Counted from the first letter of the stretch, positions 17,796-26,856 are shown. The stretch is DNA of 64,000 nt from Psychrobacillus insolitus (GCF_003254155.1 NZ_QKZI01000007.1:1-64000), one strand, 5' to 3'. The notes: generated by a model from the letters alone, not told the origin. Made by a program: numbers and translations.

Positions 17796-19169
17796 ATGAT
17801 AGAACAAGAAACGATACAAGTGGGACAACAATTCCCACTAACGATTAAGAGATTAGGCATTAACGGAGAAGGTGTTGGCTTTTTCAAACGTACTGCTATA
17901 TTCGTAAAGGGTGCTTTACCCGGTGAAGTAATTACTGCAGAAGTAACTGTAACTAAATCAAAATATGCACAAGCGATTATTAAAACAATACGAGAAGCAT
18001 CTCCTGACCGAGTAACCCCTCCGTGTTCTATATACGGCGTATGCGGTGGTTGTCAATTGCAACATATGTCTTACGACAGACAACTTATTGAGAAAAGAGA
18101 CTTGGTTATTCAAGCACTTGAACGTTATGTGAAAGATTTAGCCCAAACAATTGAAGTACGAGACACAATTGGTATGGATAATCCATGGCATTACCGAAAC
18201 AAGAGTCAGTTCCAAGTAAGAGAAGATGGCGATCAAGTAATCGCGGGATTGTATGCGGAAGAATCTAACACGTTAATAGACATTAACGAATGTGCCGTAC
18301 AACATCCAGTTACTACGCATATTACAAACGAAATTAAAAAACAGTTAGAAGAACTAAATATTTCTATTTACGATGGTAGAATTTCTAAAGGAATTGTCCG
18401 CACAATTGTTGTTAGAACTGGTATAAAGACTGGCCAAATTCAAGTTACACTCGTTACGACTCAAAAGAAAATGCCACGTAAAGAAGAGTTAGTTCAGAAA
18501 ATACGTGAAATAGACCCGAATATTGTATCCATCAGTCAAAATATAAATGCAGAAGACACATCGCTAATTTTCGGGGATACTACATTTAACTTACTTGGAA
18601 AAGAAACGATTCAAGAAAAACTTGGCGGACTTGCTTTCGATTTATCGGCTAGAGCATTTTTCCAACTAAATCCAGAACAAACGGTATACTTATACAATGA
18701 AATTGAAAAAGCTGCAGCATTAACAGGAGAAGAAACGGTAGTAGATGCTTACTGTGGTGTTGGAACAATTGGACTTTGGCTTGCAAAAAATGCAAAAGAA
18801 GTTCGTGGGATGGATATCGTGGAGGAGTCCATTAAAGATGCCAAAAGAAATGCAAAACGTAATGGTTTCAGTAATACGACATTTGTAAATGGTACTGCGA
18901 AGCACTGGTTACAAAAATGGAAAAATGAAGGTTTCGTTCCTGATGTACTAACAGTCGATCCACCTCGTTCTGGTTTAGATGATGAATTACTAACATCCAT
19001 TTTAGAGATAAAGCCACAACGCTTTGTCTATACATCTTGTAATCCTTCTACACTTGCAAAAGATTTAGAAGCTTTAACAGAAATTTATGACGTTAAATAC
19101 ATTCAACCAGTAGACATGTTCCCTCAGACATCTCATGTTGAAGCTGTTACATTACTTGAATTAAAATAA
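17796..19169 (+). CDS. rlmCD: 23S rRNA (uracil-5-)-methyltransferase RlmCD
   Basis: A 457-residue SAM-dependent RNA methyltransferase of the RumA type: N-terminal TRAM domain (about 10-65), an iron-sulfur cysteine set including CSIYGVCGGCQLQH, SAM motif VDAYCGVGTIGLW, DPPRSGLD, and the catalytic cysteine in TSCNPSTLAKD. Single Bacillus enzymes of this type modify two 23S uridines. The ATG follows AAAGGA; an in-frame upstream ATG at 17769 is less likely. Confidence 0.92.
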   Translation: MIEQETIQVGQQFPLTIKRLGINGEGVGFFKRTAIFVKGALPGEVITAEVTVTKSKYAQAIIKTIREASPDRVTPPCSIYGVCGGCQLQHMSYDRQLIEKRDLVIQALERYVKDLAQTIEVRDTIGMDNPWHYRNKSQFQVREDGDQVIAGLYAEESNTLIDINECAVQHPVTTHITNEIKKQLEELNISIYDGRISKGIVRTIVVRTGIKTGQIQVTLVTTQKKMPRKEELVQKIREIDPNIVSISQNINAEDTSLIFGDTTFNLLGKETIQEKLGGLAFDLSARAFFQLNPEQTVYLYNEIEKAAALTGEETVVDAYCGVGTIGLWLAKNAKEVRGMDIVEESIKDAKRNAKRNGFSNTTFVNGTAKHWLQKWKNEGFVPDVLTVDPPRSGLDDELLTSILEIKPQRFVYTSCNPSTLAKDLEALTEIYDVKYIQPVDMFPQTSHVEAVTLLELK

Positions 19170-19314
19170 TATAGTTGAAAAAACGGTTGTACAATATATG
19201 ACATTGGTGAAATAAAATCCCCTTCTCGATCAAACAGGAGAAAGGGATGGAATTTCACTAGTGTCATTTTTTTATCAATATCTATGAAAAAAAATCCGGA
19301 TCCGCTCAGATTTT

Positions 19315-19388
19315 GTTGCGAGCGGCCGCTTTCCGTGGGGCGTGCGGTGAGCCTCCTCGTCGCGAAAACCGCGCTCTGAAGTGCCCCC
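19315..19388. repeat. GC-rich intergenic repeat remnant
   Basis: A strongly GC-rich island (GCGGCCGCTTTCCGTGGGGC, GTGAGCCTCCTCGTCGC) sits in otherwise AT-rich DNA. It resembles, from memory, an intergenic repeat common in Bacillaceae that contains GCTTTCCGCGGG and GAGCCTCCTCG; the second half seems cut off here. Confidence 0.5.
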
Positions 19389-19389
19389 C

Positions 19390-19427
19390 AAAAAAAGGCT
19401 AACCCATCCATCGGAGTTAGCCTTTTG
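19390..19427 (-). terminator. terminator of the lipoamide dehydrogenase gene
   Basis: AAAAGGCTAAC and GTTAGCCTTTT form a stem with A/T tails, directly after the minus-strand stop. Confidence 0.8.
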
Positions 19428-19442
19428 CCTATGCTCTATCCC

Positions 19443-20807
19443 TTAACGCATCACAATTTCTCTACCTTCCAGCGCACTTGCCGCTCTATTAAATACAGCA
19501 CTTGCTGCTTCTCCAATATGCTCTGACACAGTTGGGTGTGGGAAAATGACATGTGTCAATTGCTCCGCTGTTCCTCCTGTTACTTTAGTTGCCAATATGG
19601 AATTCAAAATTTCAGTTGCACCGTCACTGACAACACATGCTCCTATAATACTTGCATCCACAGTAGAGGCAATTAATTTCACAAAGCCCGTACGATTGCC
19701 TTCTATAAGTGCCTTCGGATTTGTATCTAATGGTAATGTAACGATTGTATGATCTTCTCCTACTTGGTAATCTAACAAGCCAAATGTCGCAATTTCAGGT
19801 TGCGAATATACGCAACGTGGAATCAACATCTGATCGATAACATCCGGATTTTTCCCTAAAAGAGTATCAACCACATGTTTTCCTTCAGCACTTGCAGCAT
19901 GGGCAAGTTGGAAACCTCCAACTAAATCACCAATCGCATACACATGTGGCAAGCTCGTTTCACAGTGCCCAGTGACCCCTATTAAACGACCATCGAATTC
20001 TAAACCAAGTGATTTAGCAATTTCTACATTTGGACGACGCCCTGTTGCAAACAGCAAATTTTCATATGTAAAAATACCTTTTGACGTATGTATTTGATTG
20101 CCATCAAAATAATCAAAATCAAAGTCTAATACCAGATCAATACCAAGTTGCTTCATTTTCTTGCGAATAAGCGGTCTTGCTTCTGGCTCTTCTGTTTGCA
20201 ATATGTCCTTACTATGATTCAACATTGTCACCTTTGTACCAAGCGCTGCTAAACTAAATGCCAGTTCAACCGCAATGACACCACCACCAACAATGGTTAA
20301 CTGCTTAGGAAGCTCTGTCAAATCAAAGAAAGTATCTGTCGTAAGATACGTAGTCGTTTCAAGTCCTTTAAAAGTAGGAACAAACGGCTTACTACCTGTT
20401 GCTAAAATAATGTCCCGCGCTTTAAAGGCCCGATTGGTCACAGTCACTGTTAAATCCTTAGATACATTCGCTTCTCCACGATAAAACATAATATCACTCT
20501 CACGAATATACCCTTCCATATTGTACAATAATTCATCCACCACAGAATCTTTACGCTTCATTAACTTCGGGAAATTAACGCGAATTTCATCGGCCTCAAT
20601 TCCCCACTCTTGAGCTCGTCTAAATTCCTGTAACAACTTACTATGCTCGAGCATAATTTTCGATGGTACACAGCCGTTATTGTAACAAGCGCCACCTACT
20701 CGATCTCTTTCAACTAACGCTACCTTCATGCCACTTTTCGCCGCATGAACCGCTGCTGCGTAACCTCCTGCACCTGCACCTATCACCGCTAAATCAAATT
20801 GTTCCAA
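19443..20807 (-). CDS. dihydrolipoyl dehydrogenase family flavoprotein (orphan)
   Basis: A 454-residue FAD/NAD disulfide oxidoreductase. GAGAGGYAAA binds FAD, the redox pair is in GGACYNNGCVPSK (C-x4-C), the NAD site is VGGGVIAVELA, and the C-terminal catalytic His is in FPHPTVSEHIGE. This set is that of lipoamide dehydrogenase rather than mercuric reductase. It is not next to E1/E2 dehydrogenase genes, so it is probably an extra paralogue; the partner is unknown. The start is TTG behind GAGGTG. A terminator follows. Confidence 0.87.
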   Translation of the reverse strand: MEQFDLAVIGAGAGGYAAAVHAAKSGMKVALVERDRVGGACYNNGCVPSKIMLEHSKLLQEFRRAQEWGIEADEIRVNFPKLMKRKDSVVDELLYNMEGYIRESDIMFYRGEANVSKDLTVTVTNRAFKARDIILATGSKPFVPTFKGLETTTYLTTDTFFDLTELPKQLTIVGGGVIAVELAFSLAALGTKVTMLNHSKDILQTEEPEARPLIRKKMKQLGIDLVLDFDFDYFDGNQIHTSKGIFTYENLLFATGRRPNVEIAKSLGLEFDGRLIGVTGHCETSLPHVYAIGDLVGGFQLAHAASAEGKHVVDTLLGKNPDVIDQMLIPRCVYSQPEIATFGLLDYQVGEDHTIVTLPLDTNPKALIEGNRTGFVKLIASTVDASIIGACVVSDGATEILNSILATKVTGGTAEQLTHVIFPHPTVSEHIGEAASAVFNRAASALEGREIVMR

Positions 20808-20934
20808 ACTTTCTCACCTCGCCACTACGTTACCATGTAGGCAAGTTTAGAACAATGCCCTAGAAAGAAAAAAACAACAGTTTAACAATTTTACATAAAC
20901 GTTGAACTATTTACTGGATAAATAATTGCACAAC

Positions 20935-20979
20935 AAAAGGCTCAATCAATATCTACATGAGATAGACTGAGCCTTTTAT
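20935..20979 (-). terminator. long hairpin ending a possible small transcription unit
   Basis: AAAAGGCTCA and TGAGCCTTTT enclose an inner ATCT/AGAT stem, flanked by A/T runs. It sits 26 bases past a 24-codon ORF on the minus strand. Confidence 0.65.
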
Positions 20980-21004
20980 ATATAACTATTATCATCTTTT
21001 TTAA

Positions 21005-21079
21005 TCATAACTGCATTTTTCGACGTATCGTCGGTGAAATGTCTATCCACCCTCTTTCTAAGTAAGTAACTGTTTTCAA
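21005..21079 (-). CDS. possible 24-residue microprotein
   Basis: On the minus strand GGAGTG is followed five bases later by TTG and 24 sense codons (M KTVTYLERGWIDISPTIRR KMQL). A promoter-like TTGAAT-17-TATATG lies near 21136-21165 and a hairpin terminator follows, so promoter, ribosome site, reading frame and terminator are in order. I do not recognise the peptide. The RNA could instead act as a small regulatory RNA. It lies upstream of, and in the same direction as, the orphan dehydrogenase gene. Confidence 0.35.
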   Translation of the reverse strand: MKTVTYLERGWIDISPTIRRKMQL

Positions 21080-21244
21080 CTATTCACTCCGTCCCCCCTT
21101 CTATGTATGCCTTAAAGTTACTTTAACATATAAACAGAAAATTGTAAACATTCAAAACAAATAATTTTTAAAAACATTTCCTTAGAACTATCTTTTCTTT
21201 CCATTTTGTACTATTCTTATACATATAAAGTGAGGTGTTTTTCT

Positions 21245-21430
21245 GTGGGTAAACAAATATCAAATCCAGAACAACAAGTATCTTATCTAAAAAATCGTCT
21301 AGAAATGTTTTTAGAAGTTTTAGATTCAATTGAACCCGAAACAACTGAACTAGAAGATATAGACCGTCTTATCCAAATGATGGATGACTTAGAATTAAAA
21401 ATGGAACAGTTTAAAAATAGTAAAGAGTAG
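21245..21430 (+). CDS. small SE1561-like coiled protein
   Basis: A 61-residue acidic, helical protein (GKQISNPEQQVSYLKNRLEM at the N-terminus, then a Glu/Asp-rich heptad-like stretch). It resembles the small uncharacterised SE1561 family of Bacillales. GTG is used as start, with GAGGTG eight bases upstream; an upstream in-frame ATG at 21206 lacks a site. Function unknown. Confidence 0.65.
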   Translation: MGKQISNPEQQVSYLKNRLEMFLEVLDSIEPETTELEDIDRLIQMMDDLELKMEQFKNSKE

Positions 21431-21450
21431 CTTCTAGCTGCTCTTTTTTT
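21423..21450 (+). terminator. terminator after the small SE1561-like gene
   Basis: AGAGTAGC and GCTGCTCT pair around a short loop and are followed by T7. Confidence 0.8.
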
Positions 21451-21532
21451 CATGCTTTTGCGGAGATTCATGATGAATAAAGTTAAAAAGTACATACTTA
21501 TAATTAGCCTATTTATAACTAATACAATTTGA

Positions 21533-21569
21533 TTGACGAGAATCACACACTAGATTATAATTATTATAA
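21533..21569 (+). promoter_or_regulatory. pfeT promoter with perfect PerR box
   Basis: TTGACG (21533-21538) and TATAAT (21556-21561) are 17 bases apart. TTATAATTATTATAA (21555-21569) matches the Per box consensus at every position and covers the -10. Confidence 0.88.
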
Positions 21570-21584
21570 ATAAGCAATGAATGT

Positions 21585-21620
21585 AAAATGGATTTCTACA
21601 TAGAAATCCATTTTCGTCTT
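21585..21620 (+). terminator. hairpin with T-tract in the pfeT leader
   Basis: AAAATGGATTTCTA and TAGAAATCCATTTT form a 14-bp perfect stem followed by CGTCTTTTT. It lies about 15 bases after the predicted transcription start and before the pfeT ATG, so it could attenuate pfeT or end a short RNA. Confidence 0.55.
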
Positions 21621-21667
21621 TTTATAAACAAACTAATATTGAAATTCATTATCAAGGAGGTTATCTC

Positions 21668-23572
21668 ATGTCAATAATCGAAGAAAACGAAAAATCGCTA
21701 TTCAAATCGCTACTTTCTAATATTGAGTTAGTCGCAGCCCTTTCCTCGGGTGTATTAATTCTAATAGCTTGGTCACTTGACAAATCTGACTACGAAACAG
21801 CTTCCGTTGTTTTTTATCTACTAGCATTTGTTATTGGAGGATTTGCCAAAGCAAAAGAAGGACTACAAGAAACAATTAAACACAAACAGCTAAATGTAGA
21901 ACTACTAATGATTTTAGCCGCAATTGGATCTGCAATTATCGGATACTGGACGGAGGGCGCTATTCTGATTTTCATCTTTGCTCTTAGTGGTGCAATGGAA
22001 ACATATACAATGAATAAGAGTAGAAAAGAAATCTCTTCCCTTATGAAGCTTCAACCAGAAGAAGCATGGAGACTGCAAGACGATGGTTCTACAATTCGTG
22101 TATCGGTAAGTGAATTAGTTCTAGGTGATCGATTAGTCGTGAGACCGGGTGAAAGAATTCCGGCTGATGGAGTAATCATTAGTGGGTCCACTGCAATAGA
22201 TGAAGCTGCAATTAGTGGAGAATCAATTCCTGTTTCAAAATTTGATGGAGATGAGCTATTCGCTGGTACAGTAAATATTAGTGGTGCCATCACGATGGAA
22301 ATGACGAAAGCAAACGAAGACTCCCTTTTCCAAAAAATTATTGATCTTGTTCAAACTGCTCAAAATGAAAAATCACCTGCTCAACAATTTATCGAAAGAT
22401 TTGAAAGCACGTATGTAAAAGTAGTGCTCTTATCGGTTGTCGTTATGATGTTCCTTCCTCATTATTTACTCGGATGGGACTGGACTACAACTTTCTACCG
22501 TGCAATGGTTCTACTAGTTGTAGCTTCTCCATGTGCACTCGTCGCTGCAGTTATGCCAGCAACTCTTGCAGCTATTTCTAACGGTGCCAAAAACGGGATT
22601 TTGTTTAAAGGTGGCGTACATTTAGAAAATGTAAGTGAAATGAAAGCAATCGCGTTAGATAAAACTGGAACATTGACACAAGGTAAACCTATCGTAACAG
22701 ACTTTTTTGTACGTGAAGACTTAGATCGCTTAGCTACACTTACATTACTTGCAACCATTGAAAGTCAATCGAACCACCCACTCGCACAATCGATCACTTC
22801 CTTTGCAAAGTCAGAAGGTATTACACAATTTCCAATTATCCACATTGAAGATGTACCTGGATTTGGGTTAAAAGCTAACATAGATGGGGAAGAAATTCTT
22901 GTTGGAAAACCAGCCTTTGTCAATAAAGAGGATGCATTCGCCTTCCAAAATGGTGTTGCTATATCTCTAGCAGATGAAGGTAAAACTGTAATCTTTTTAA
23001 GAGATGGAAAAGGAATAGCGGCTGCAGCAGCATTAAAAGATACTGTACGAGAAGAAGCAAAAGAAGCGATTAAACTCTTGAAATCATTAGGCATCAAGAC
23101 AATAATGCTAACAGGTGACAATGAAAAAACAGCTAGTGTTATTGCAAAAGAAGCCGGAATAGATCAATACATCGCGGAATGTTTACCTGAAACAAAGGTA
23201 AAACACATGAAAGATTTATTGAAAGAACATGAATTTGTGGGAATGGTCGGAGATGGCATTAATGATGCTCCAGCTCTTGCAACAGCTACGACAGGCTTTG
23301 CAATGGGCGAAGGAACAGATGTAGCATTAGAAACTGCTGATGTCATCTTGATGAAAAATGATTTATCTAAAATCGCATATGCCGTGAGGATGTCGCGTAA
23401 AATGCAGCGTATCGTAAAACAAAATATTGTATTTTCTATTACTGTGATTGCTATTTTAATCATTTCAAACTTCCTACAAATAGTGAATCTGCCTTTAGGT
23501 GTTATTGGCCATGAAGGAAGTACAATTTTAGTAATTTTAAACGGATTAAGAATGCTTAATAGAAATATATAA
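21668..23572 (+). CDS. pfeT: P1B4-type metal efflux ATPase PfeT (ZosA-like)
   Basis: A 634-residue P-type ATPase without an N-terminal metal-binding domain. It has the actuator SGES, membrane motif SPC (ASPCALVAAVMP), phosphorylation site DKTGTLTQG, SNHPLA, GDGINDAPAL, and the last helix motif HEGSTILVILNG. SPC plus HEG-x-T defines the P1B4 group. B. subtilis PfeT (formerly ZosA/YkvW, 637 aa) exports Fe(II) and is PerR-controlled; the perfect Per box upstream here supports the same role. AAGGAGG precedes the ATG. A hairpin in the leader may add a second layer of control. Confidence 0.9.
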   Translation: MSIIEENEKSLFKSLLSNIELVAALSSGVLILIAWSLDKSDYETASVVFYLLAFVIGGFAKAKEGLQETIKHKQLNVELLMILAAIGSAIIGYWTEGAILIFIFALSGAMETYTMNKSRKEISSLMKLQPEEAWRLQDDGSTIRVSVSELVLGDRLVVRPGERIPADGVIISGSTAIDEAAISGESIPVSKFDGDELFAGTVNISGAITMEMTKANEDSLFQKIIDLVQTAQNEKSPAQQFIERFESTYVKVVLLSVVVMMFLPHYLLGWDWTTTFYRAMVLLVVASPCALVAAVMPATLAAISNGAKNGILFKGGVHLENVSEMKAIALDKTGTLTQGKPIVTDFFVREDLDRLATLTLLATIESQSNHPLAQSITSFAKSEGITQFPIIHIEDVPGFGLKANIDGEEILVGKPAFVNKEDAFAFQNGVAISLADEGKTVIFLRDGKGIAAAAALKDTVREEAKEAIKLLKSLGIKTIMLTGDNEKTASVIAKEAGIDQYIAECLPETKVKHMKDLLKEHEFVGMVGDGINDAPALATATTGFAMGEGTDVALETADVILMKNDLSKIAYAVRMSRKMQRIVKQNIVFSITVIAILIISNFLQIVNLPLGVIGHEGSTILVILNGLRMLNRNI

Positions 23573-23614
23573 AGATCAGAGGGATCAAATGATCCCTCCG
23601 ATCTTTATTTTTTT
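23571..23614. terminator. bidirectional terminator between pfeT and yihY
   Basis: AAAGATCAGAGGGATC and GATCCCTCCGATCTTT pair, followed by a T-run, between convergent genes. Confidence 0.88.
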
Positions 23615-24552
23615 AAAGCTATTTTTCTTTCTTGCATGACTGCGTTTATTTGCCCACCAACTAATAAGATTATGCCAGTAATGTACAACCAAAGCATAAG
23701 AACGATTATTCCCCCGATGCTTCCATATGTTGAAGAATAATTTCCAAAGTTAGTAACGTAGTAAGAGAAACCTAGAGATACAGAAATCCAGCCTATGGTC
23801 GCAAAAGCTGCTCCTGGCAAAACACTTTTCAAAAATAACTTTTGGTTAGGTACAATCCAATACAATGCCACTAAAACAACAAACATAATAAGTGGAGTAA
23901 TTGTCCACCTTAAATTATTCCATAGTTTTATAAAACTCTCTTCAAAGCCAAAATATGAAAACAGAATAGATCCAATTTGTTGTCCAAACACTGGTAATAT
24001 TAGTGCGATGATGAACAATACAATCATCAATAATGTAAAGACAACCGATAATCCCCTAACGATAAAAAAGGGCCTAGTCTCTTCAATTTCATACGAACTA
24101 TTTAATGATTTTACAATTGCATTCATCCCATTAGAAGCAGACCAAATCGTACCAATTATCCCGATTGATAAGAGTCCACCATTTCGATTAAGTAAAATAT
24201 CGGATAAAGTTCCTTCAATAAGAATATATACCTCTGCTGGAGCATAATTTTCTATAAATCGAAATACTTGTGCTTCGTCCAAGTTCAAATAGGGCAATAG
24301 TGTAACAATAAAAATAAGTAATGGAAATAGTGATAACAAGAAAAAGTATGCTAATTGGGCTGCTAAACCTGTAATATCTGCTCTTTGGATATGTTCAAGA
24401 AGATTTTTAAAATATCCAGACCACGTAGTCAAATCTTGTTCTGTATTGCTGCCTTTCTTTGCTTTCATGTTTAAAAACTTTAATTTATTAAACCAGTTAG
24501 AAGAGGATGTTTGTTTATTTGAAGAATGATTATCTATACTTTCTCTTTTCAA
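23605..24552 (-). CDS. YihY/virulence factor BrkB family membrane protein
   Basis: A 315-residue protein with a charged N-terminal tail (about 55 residues) and six predicted membrane helices. FFLLSLFPLLIF, IWSASNGMNAIV and YGSIGGIIVLMLWLY are family hallmarks. It was once called RNase BN, but that activity belongs to another protein; the role is unknown. The start is TTG behind GAGG. It follows a YtxH-like gene by 26 bases and is probably cotranscribed with it. Confidence 0.9.
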   Translation of the reverse strand: MKRESIDNHSSNKQTSSSNWFNKLKFLNMKAKKGSNTEQDLTTWSGYFKNLLEHIQRADITGLAAQLAYFFLLSLFPLLIFIVTLLPYLNLDEAQVFRFIENYAPAEVYILIEGTLSDILLNRNGGLLSIGIIGTIWSASNGMNAIVKSLNSSYEIEETRPFFIVRGLSVVFTLLMIVLFIIALILPVFGQQIGSILFSYFGFEESFIKLWNNLRWTITPLIMFVVLVALYWIVPNQKLFLKSVLPGAAFATIGWISVSLGFSYYVTNFGNYSSTYGSIGGIIVLMLWLYITGIILLVGGQINAVMQERKIALKK

Positions 24553-24578
24553 TACATCCTCGCCTTTCTTTTCAAGTA

Positions 24579-24962
24579 TTACTTTTTTTCTTCAAAAATA
24601 CTCGTTGGCTCAGGGTCTGGTACAACAATCGATTTGTATTCATCTTTTGACTGTGTAAATGCATCTTTTGTATCTGTTATTAATGTTTTAACTTGCGGAG
24701 TCATTTCTTTTACTTCTCCCACTTTTTGCGATAAATACGTCGCATCAGCAGCAAATTGATTATAAACTGAAGTCCATTTTGTTATTTGACTATCAACTGT
24801 ATTTTTCAATTCAGCTCTATTATTACTATAATAACGTATTTCATTTCTAACATATCTTGTTTTATTTACCACAGAGTCTCTTGTCTTTCTATCTAATAAC
24901 GTTAAAGTTCCTCCTACAATTGCACCGTAAATGATACCTTTAACTAATTTATTTTCACTCAT
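24579..24962 (-). CDS. YtxH-like small membrane-associated protein
   Basis: A 127-residue protein beginning with a single glycine-containing hydrophobic segment (KGIIYGAIVGGTLTLL, about 8-23) followed by a long charged helical region, the layout of YtxH-domain proteins linked to envelope stress in Bacillales. GGAGG precedes the ATG. It is upstream of the yihY gene. The family call rests on layout only. Confidence 0.6.
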   Translation of the reverse strand: MSENKLVKGIIYGAIVGGTLTLLDRKTRDSVVNKTRYVRNEIRYYSNNRAELKNTVDSQITKWTSVYNQFAADATYLSQKVGEVKEMTPQVKTLITDTKDAFTQSKDEYKSIVVPDPEPTSIFEEKK

Positions 24963-25163
24963 AATATTGCCTCCATTTTTACTATATATGCTTTTAATTA
25001 TACCCTTGCTTTAAACGATTAAAACAAATAATTTACTTTTCCACAAAAATAGTCTTGACTTAATCGTTAAATTTTATGAACATTGTAAATAAGGGAGGCG
25101 TACATAGAAAAGAAAGCGGTTCACGTGATAAAAAAGACTATTAGAAAATGGGGGCATGGATAG

Positions 25164-26531
25164 ATGGAAAAATTGAATGAATTTTTAGGTCATGTTTCGT
25201 CCTTTTTATGGGGGATTCCACTATTAATATTAATCGTAGGGACAGGAATCTATTTAACAATCCGAGTAGGTTTTTTACAGGTAAGACTTTTACCTACTGC
25301 TTTAAAACTAGTATTCTCTAAAAATCATGATAAGTCAGCTGAAGGAGATATTACTCAATTCCAAGCACTGACGACTGCACTTGCAGCAACAGTTGGTACT
25401 GGTAATATCGTAGGCGTTGCTACTGCAGTAGTACTTGGTGGACCAGGTGCGATATTCTGGATGTGGTTATCTGCATTCTTCGGGATGGCAACAAAATATA
25501 GTGAAGCTATATTAGCAGTAAGATTTCGTGTAAAAGATGCAAACGGTCAAATGGCTGGTGGTCCAATGTACTATTTAGAACATGGATTAAAGCAAAAATG
25601 GTTAGCTGTTCTATTTGCAATCTTTGGTGCAATCGCAGCATTTGGTATCGGAAATGGAACACAATCCAATTCTGTAGCCGGTGCAGTCAAATCAACATTC
25701 GGATTAGATACTTGGATTACAGGAATTATACTTACTATATTTACTGCACTTGTTATTCTTGGGGGTATTAAATCTATCGGTAATGTTACCGCAATATTCG
25801 TACCGGTTATGGCCTTATTTTATTTATTAGCAGGATTAATCGTTATGATAACAAACATAACTGCGGTTCCTGACGCTTTTGCTACAATTTTCAAAATGGC
25901 ATTTTCAGGTGAAGCTGCTGCTGGTGGCGCTATTGGTGCTGCTATTCGTTATGGTATCGCACGTGGTGTATTCTCCAATGAAGCTGGTTTGGGATCCGCT
26001 CCTATCGCTGCAGCTGCAGCAAAAACGGATCTTCCTGGACGACAAGCACTGGTATCAATGACTCAAGTATTCATTGATACATTCATTATCTGTTCCATTA
26101 CAGGTGTGACAATTGTAATGTCTGGACTATACAAAGATCCTAATCTTCCAGCTAACGAATTAACCTCCGCTGCATTTGGACATTTCCTTGGGGACTGGGG
26201 ACCAATTGTTGTAGCAATAGGATTAATTTTCTTTGCATCATCAACTATTTTTGGTTGGGCTTATTACGGAGAAAAATGTTTCCAATACTTATTCAAGAGT
26301 CCTTCATTATTAATCGTATACCGCATTGCATTCGTAATCATGGTATTCATCGGTTCTGTCGTTTCTCTAGATTTAATCTGGACGTTCTCTGATATTACTA
26401 ACGCTTTAATGGCGATACCAAACTTAATAGGTCTTCTTGGTCTATCTGGAGTAGTAGTGTATGAAACAAAACGTATTCAAGATAAATTAAAAGAAGAGAA
26501 GCTTGCTAAACAAGCTGGTAAATCTATTTAG
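25164..26531 (+). CDS. alanine/glycine:cation symporter (AgcS/AlsT family)
   Basis: A 455-residue carrier with about 11 membrane helices. The family blocks TVGTGNIVGVATAV (about 80-93), GGPMYYLE and YGIARGVFSNEAGLGSAPIA are all intact. It imports small amino acids (alanine, glycine or glutamine) with Na+ or H+. GGGGGC lies before the ATG. It is a single gene; no amino acid riboswitch is visible in the 200 bases upstream. Confidence 0.93.
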   Translation: MEKLNEFLGHVSSFLWGIPLLILIVGTGIYLTIRVGFLQVRLLPTALKLVFSKNHDKSAEGDITQFQALTTALAATVGTGNIVGVATAVVLGGPGAIFWMWLSAFFGMATKYSEAILAVRFRVKDANGQMAGGPMYYLEHGLKQKWLAVLFAIFGAIAAFGIGNGTQSNSVAGAVKSTFGLDTWITGIILTIFTALVILGGIKSIGNVTAIFVPVMALFYLLAGLIVMITNITAVPDAFATIFKMAFSGEAAAGGAIGAAIRYGIARGVFSNEAGLGSAPIAAAAAKTDLPGRQALVSMTQVFIDTFIICSITGVTIVMSGLYKDPNLPANELTSAAFGHFLGDWGPIVVAIGLIFFASSTIFGWAYYGEKCFQYLFKSPSLLIVYRIAFVIMVFIGSVVSLDLIWTFSDITNALMAIPNLIGLLGLSGVVVYETKRIQDKLKEEKLAKQAGKSI

Positions 26532-26597
26532 TATTTGACAATCGTTGCTTAGAATGAAATGATTACATTCTAGTGTATGAAAGGTAGGTACGAATAT

Positions 26598-26819
26598 ATG
26601 AATTTATCACAGCCTTCTGTTGAAAACGTGACGTTTATGATTGAGACGATCAAAGATAAACTTCGCATGGCAAATGGGGACGCAATGAAGCCAGAGAACT
26701 TTAATGCAACTCAATACGAAGATCTTGTTTATCTATATGAAATGGTTAAAAAGAGAGATACTTTTAGCCCAAGCGAAATGCAAGCAATTGCATCTGAGTT
26801 AGGAAACTTGCGTAAATAA
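26598..26819 (+). CDS. yfkK: UPF0435/DUF1128 protein YfkK
   Basis: A 73-residue helical protein matching YfkK: N-terminal NVTFMIETIKDKLRMANGDA and C-terminal FSPSEMQAIASELGNLRK. The function is unknown. The start chosen follows AGGTAGG; an ATG at 26577 would add seven residues. A terminator follows at once. Confidence 0.9.
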   Translation: MNLSQPSVENVTFMIETIKDKLRMANGDAMKPENFNATQYEDLVYLYEMVKKRDTFSPSEMQAIASELGNLRK

Positions 26820-26820
26820 G

Positions 26821-26856
26821 AAAATTCCCGAGATTTTACTCTCGGGAATTTTTTTA
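26821..26856 (+). terminator. terminator of yfkK
   Basis: AAATTCCCGAGA and TCTCGGGAATTTTTTT form a strong hairpin directly after the stop. Confidence 0.88.

Noticed and set aside
21005-21079. SR1P-like GapA-binding peptide
   Set aside because: The position near a lipoamide dehydrogenase gene is suggestive, but the peptide has none of the Cys pairs of SR1P.
21511-21520. Second Per-like palindrome TTATAATTAGCCTATTTATAA region near 21500
   Set aside because: The half-sites are too far apart for a Per box and lie outside the promoter.
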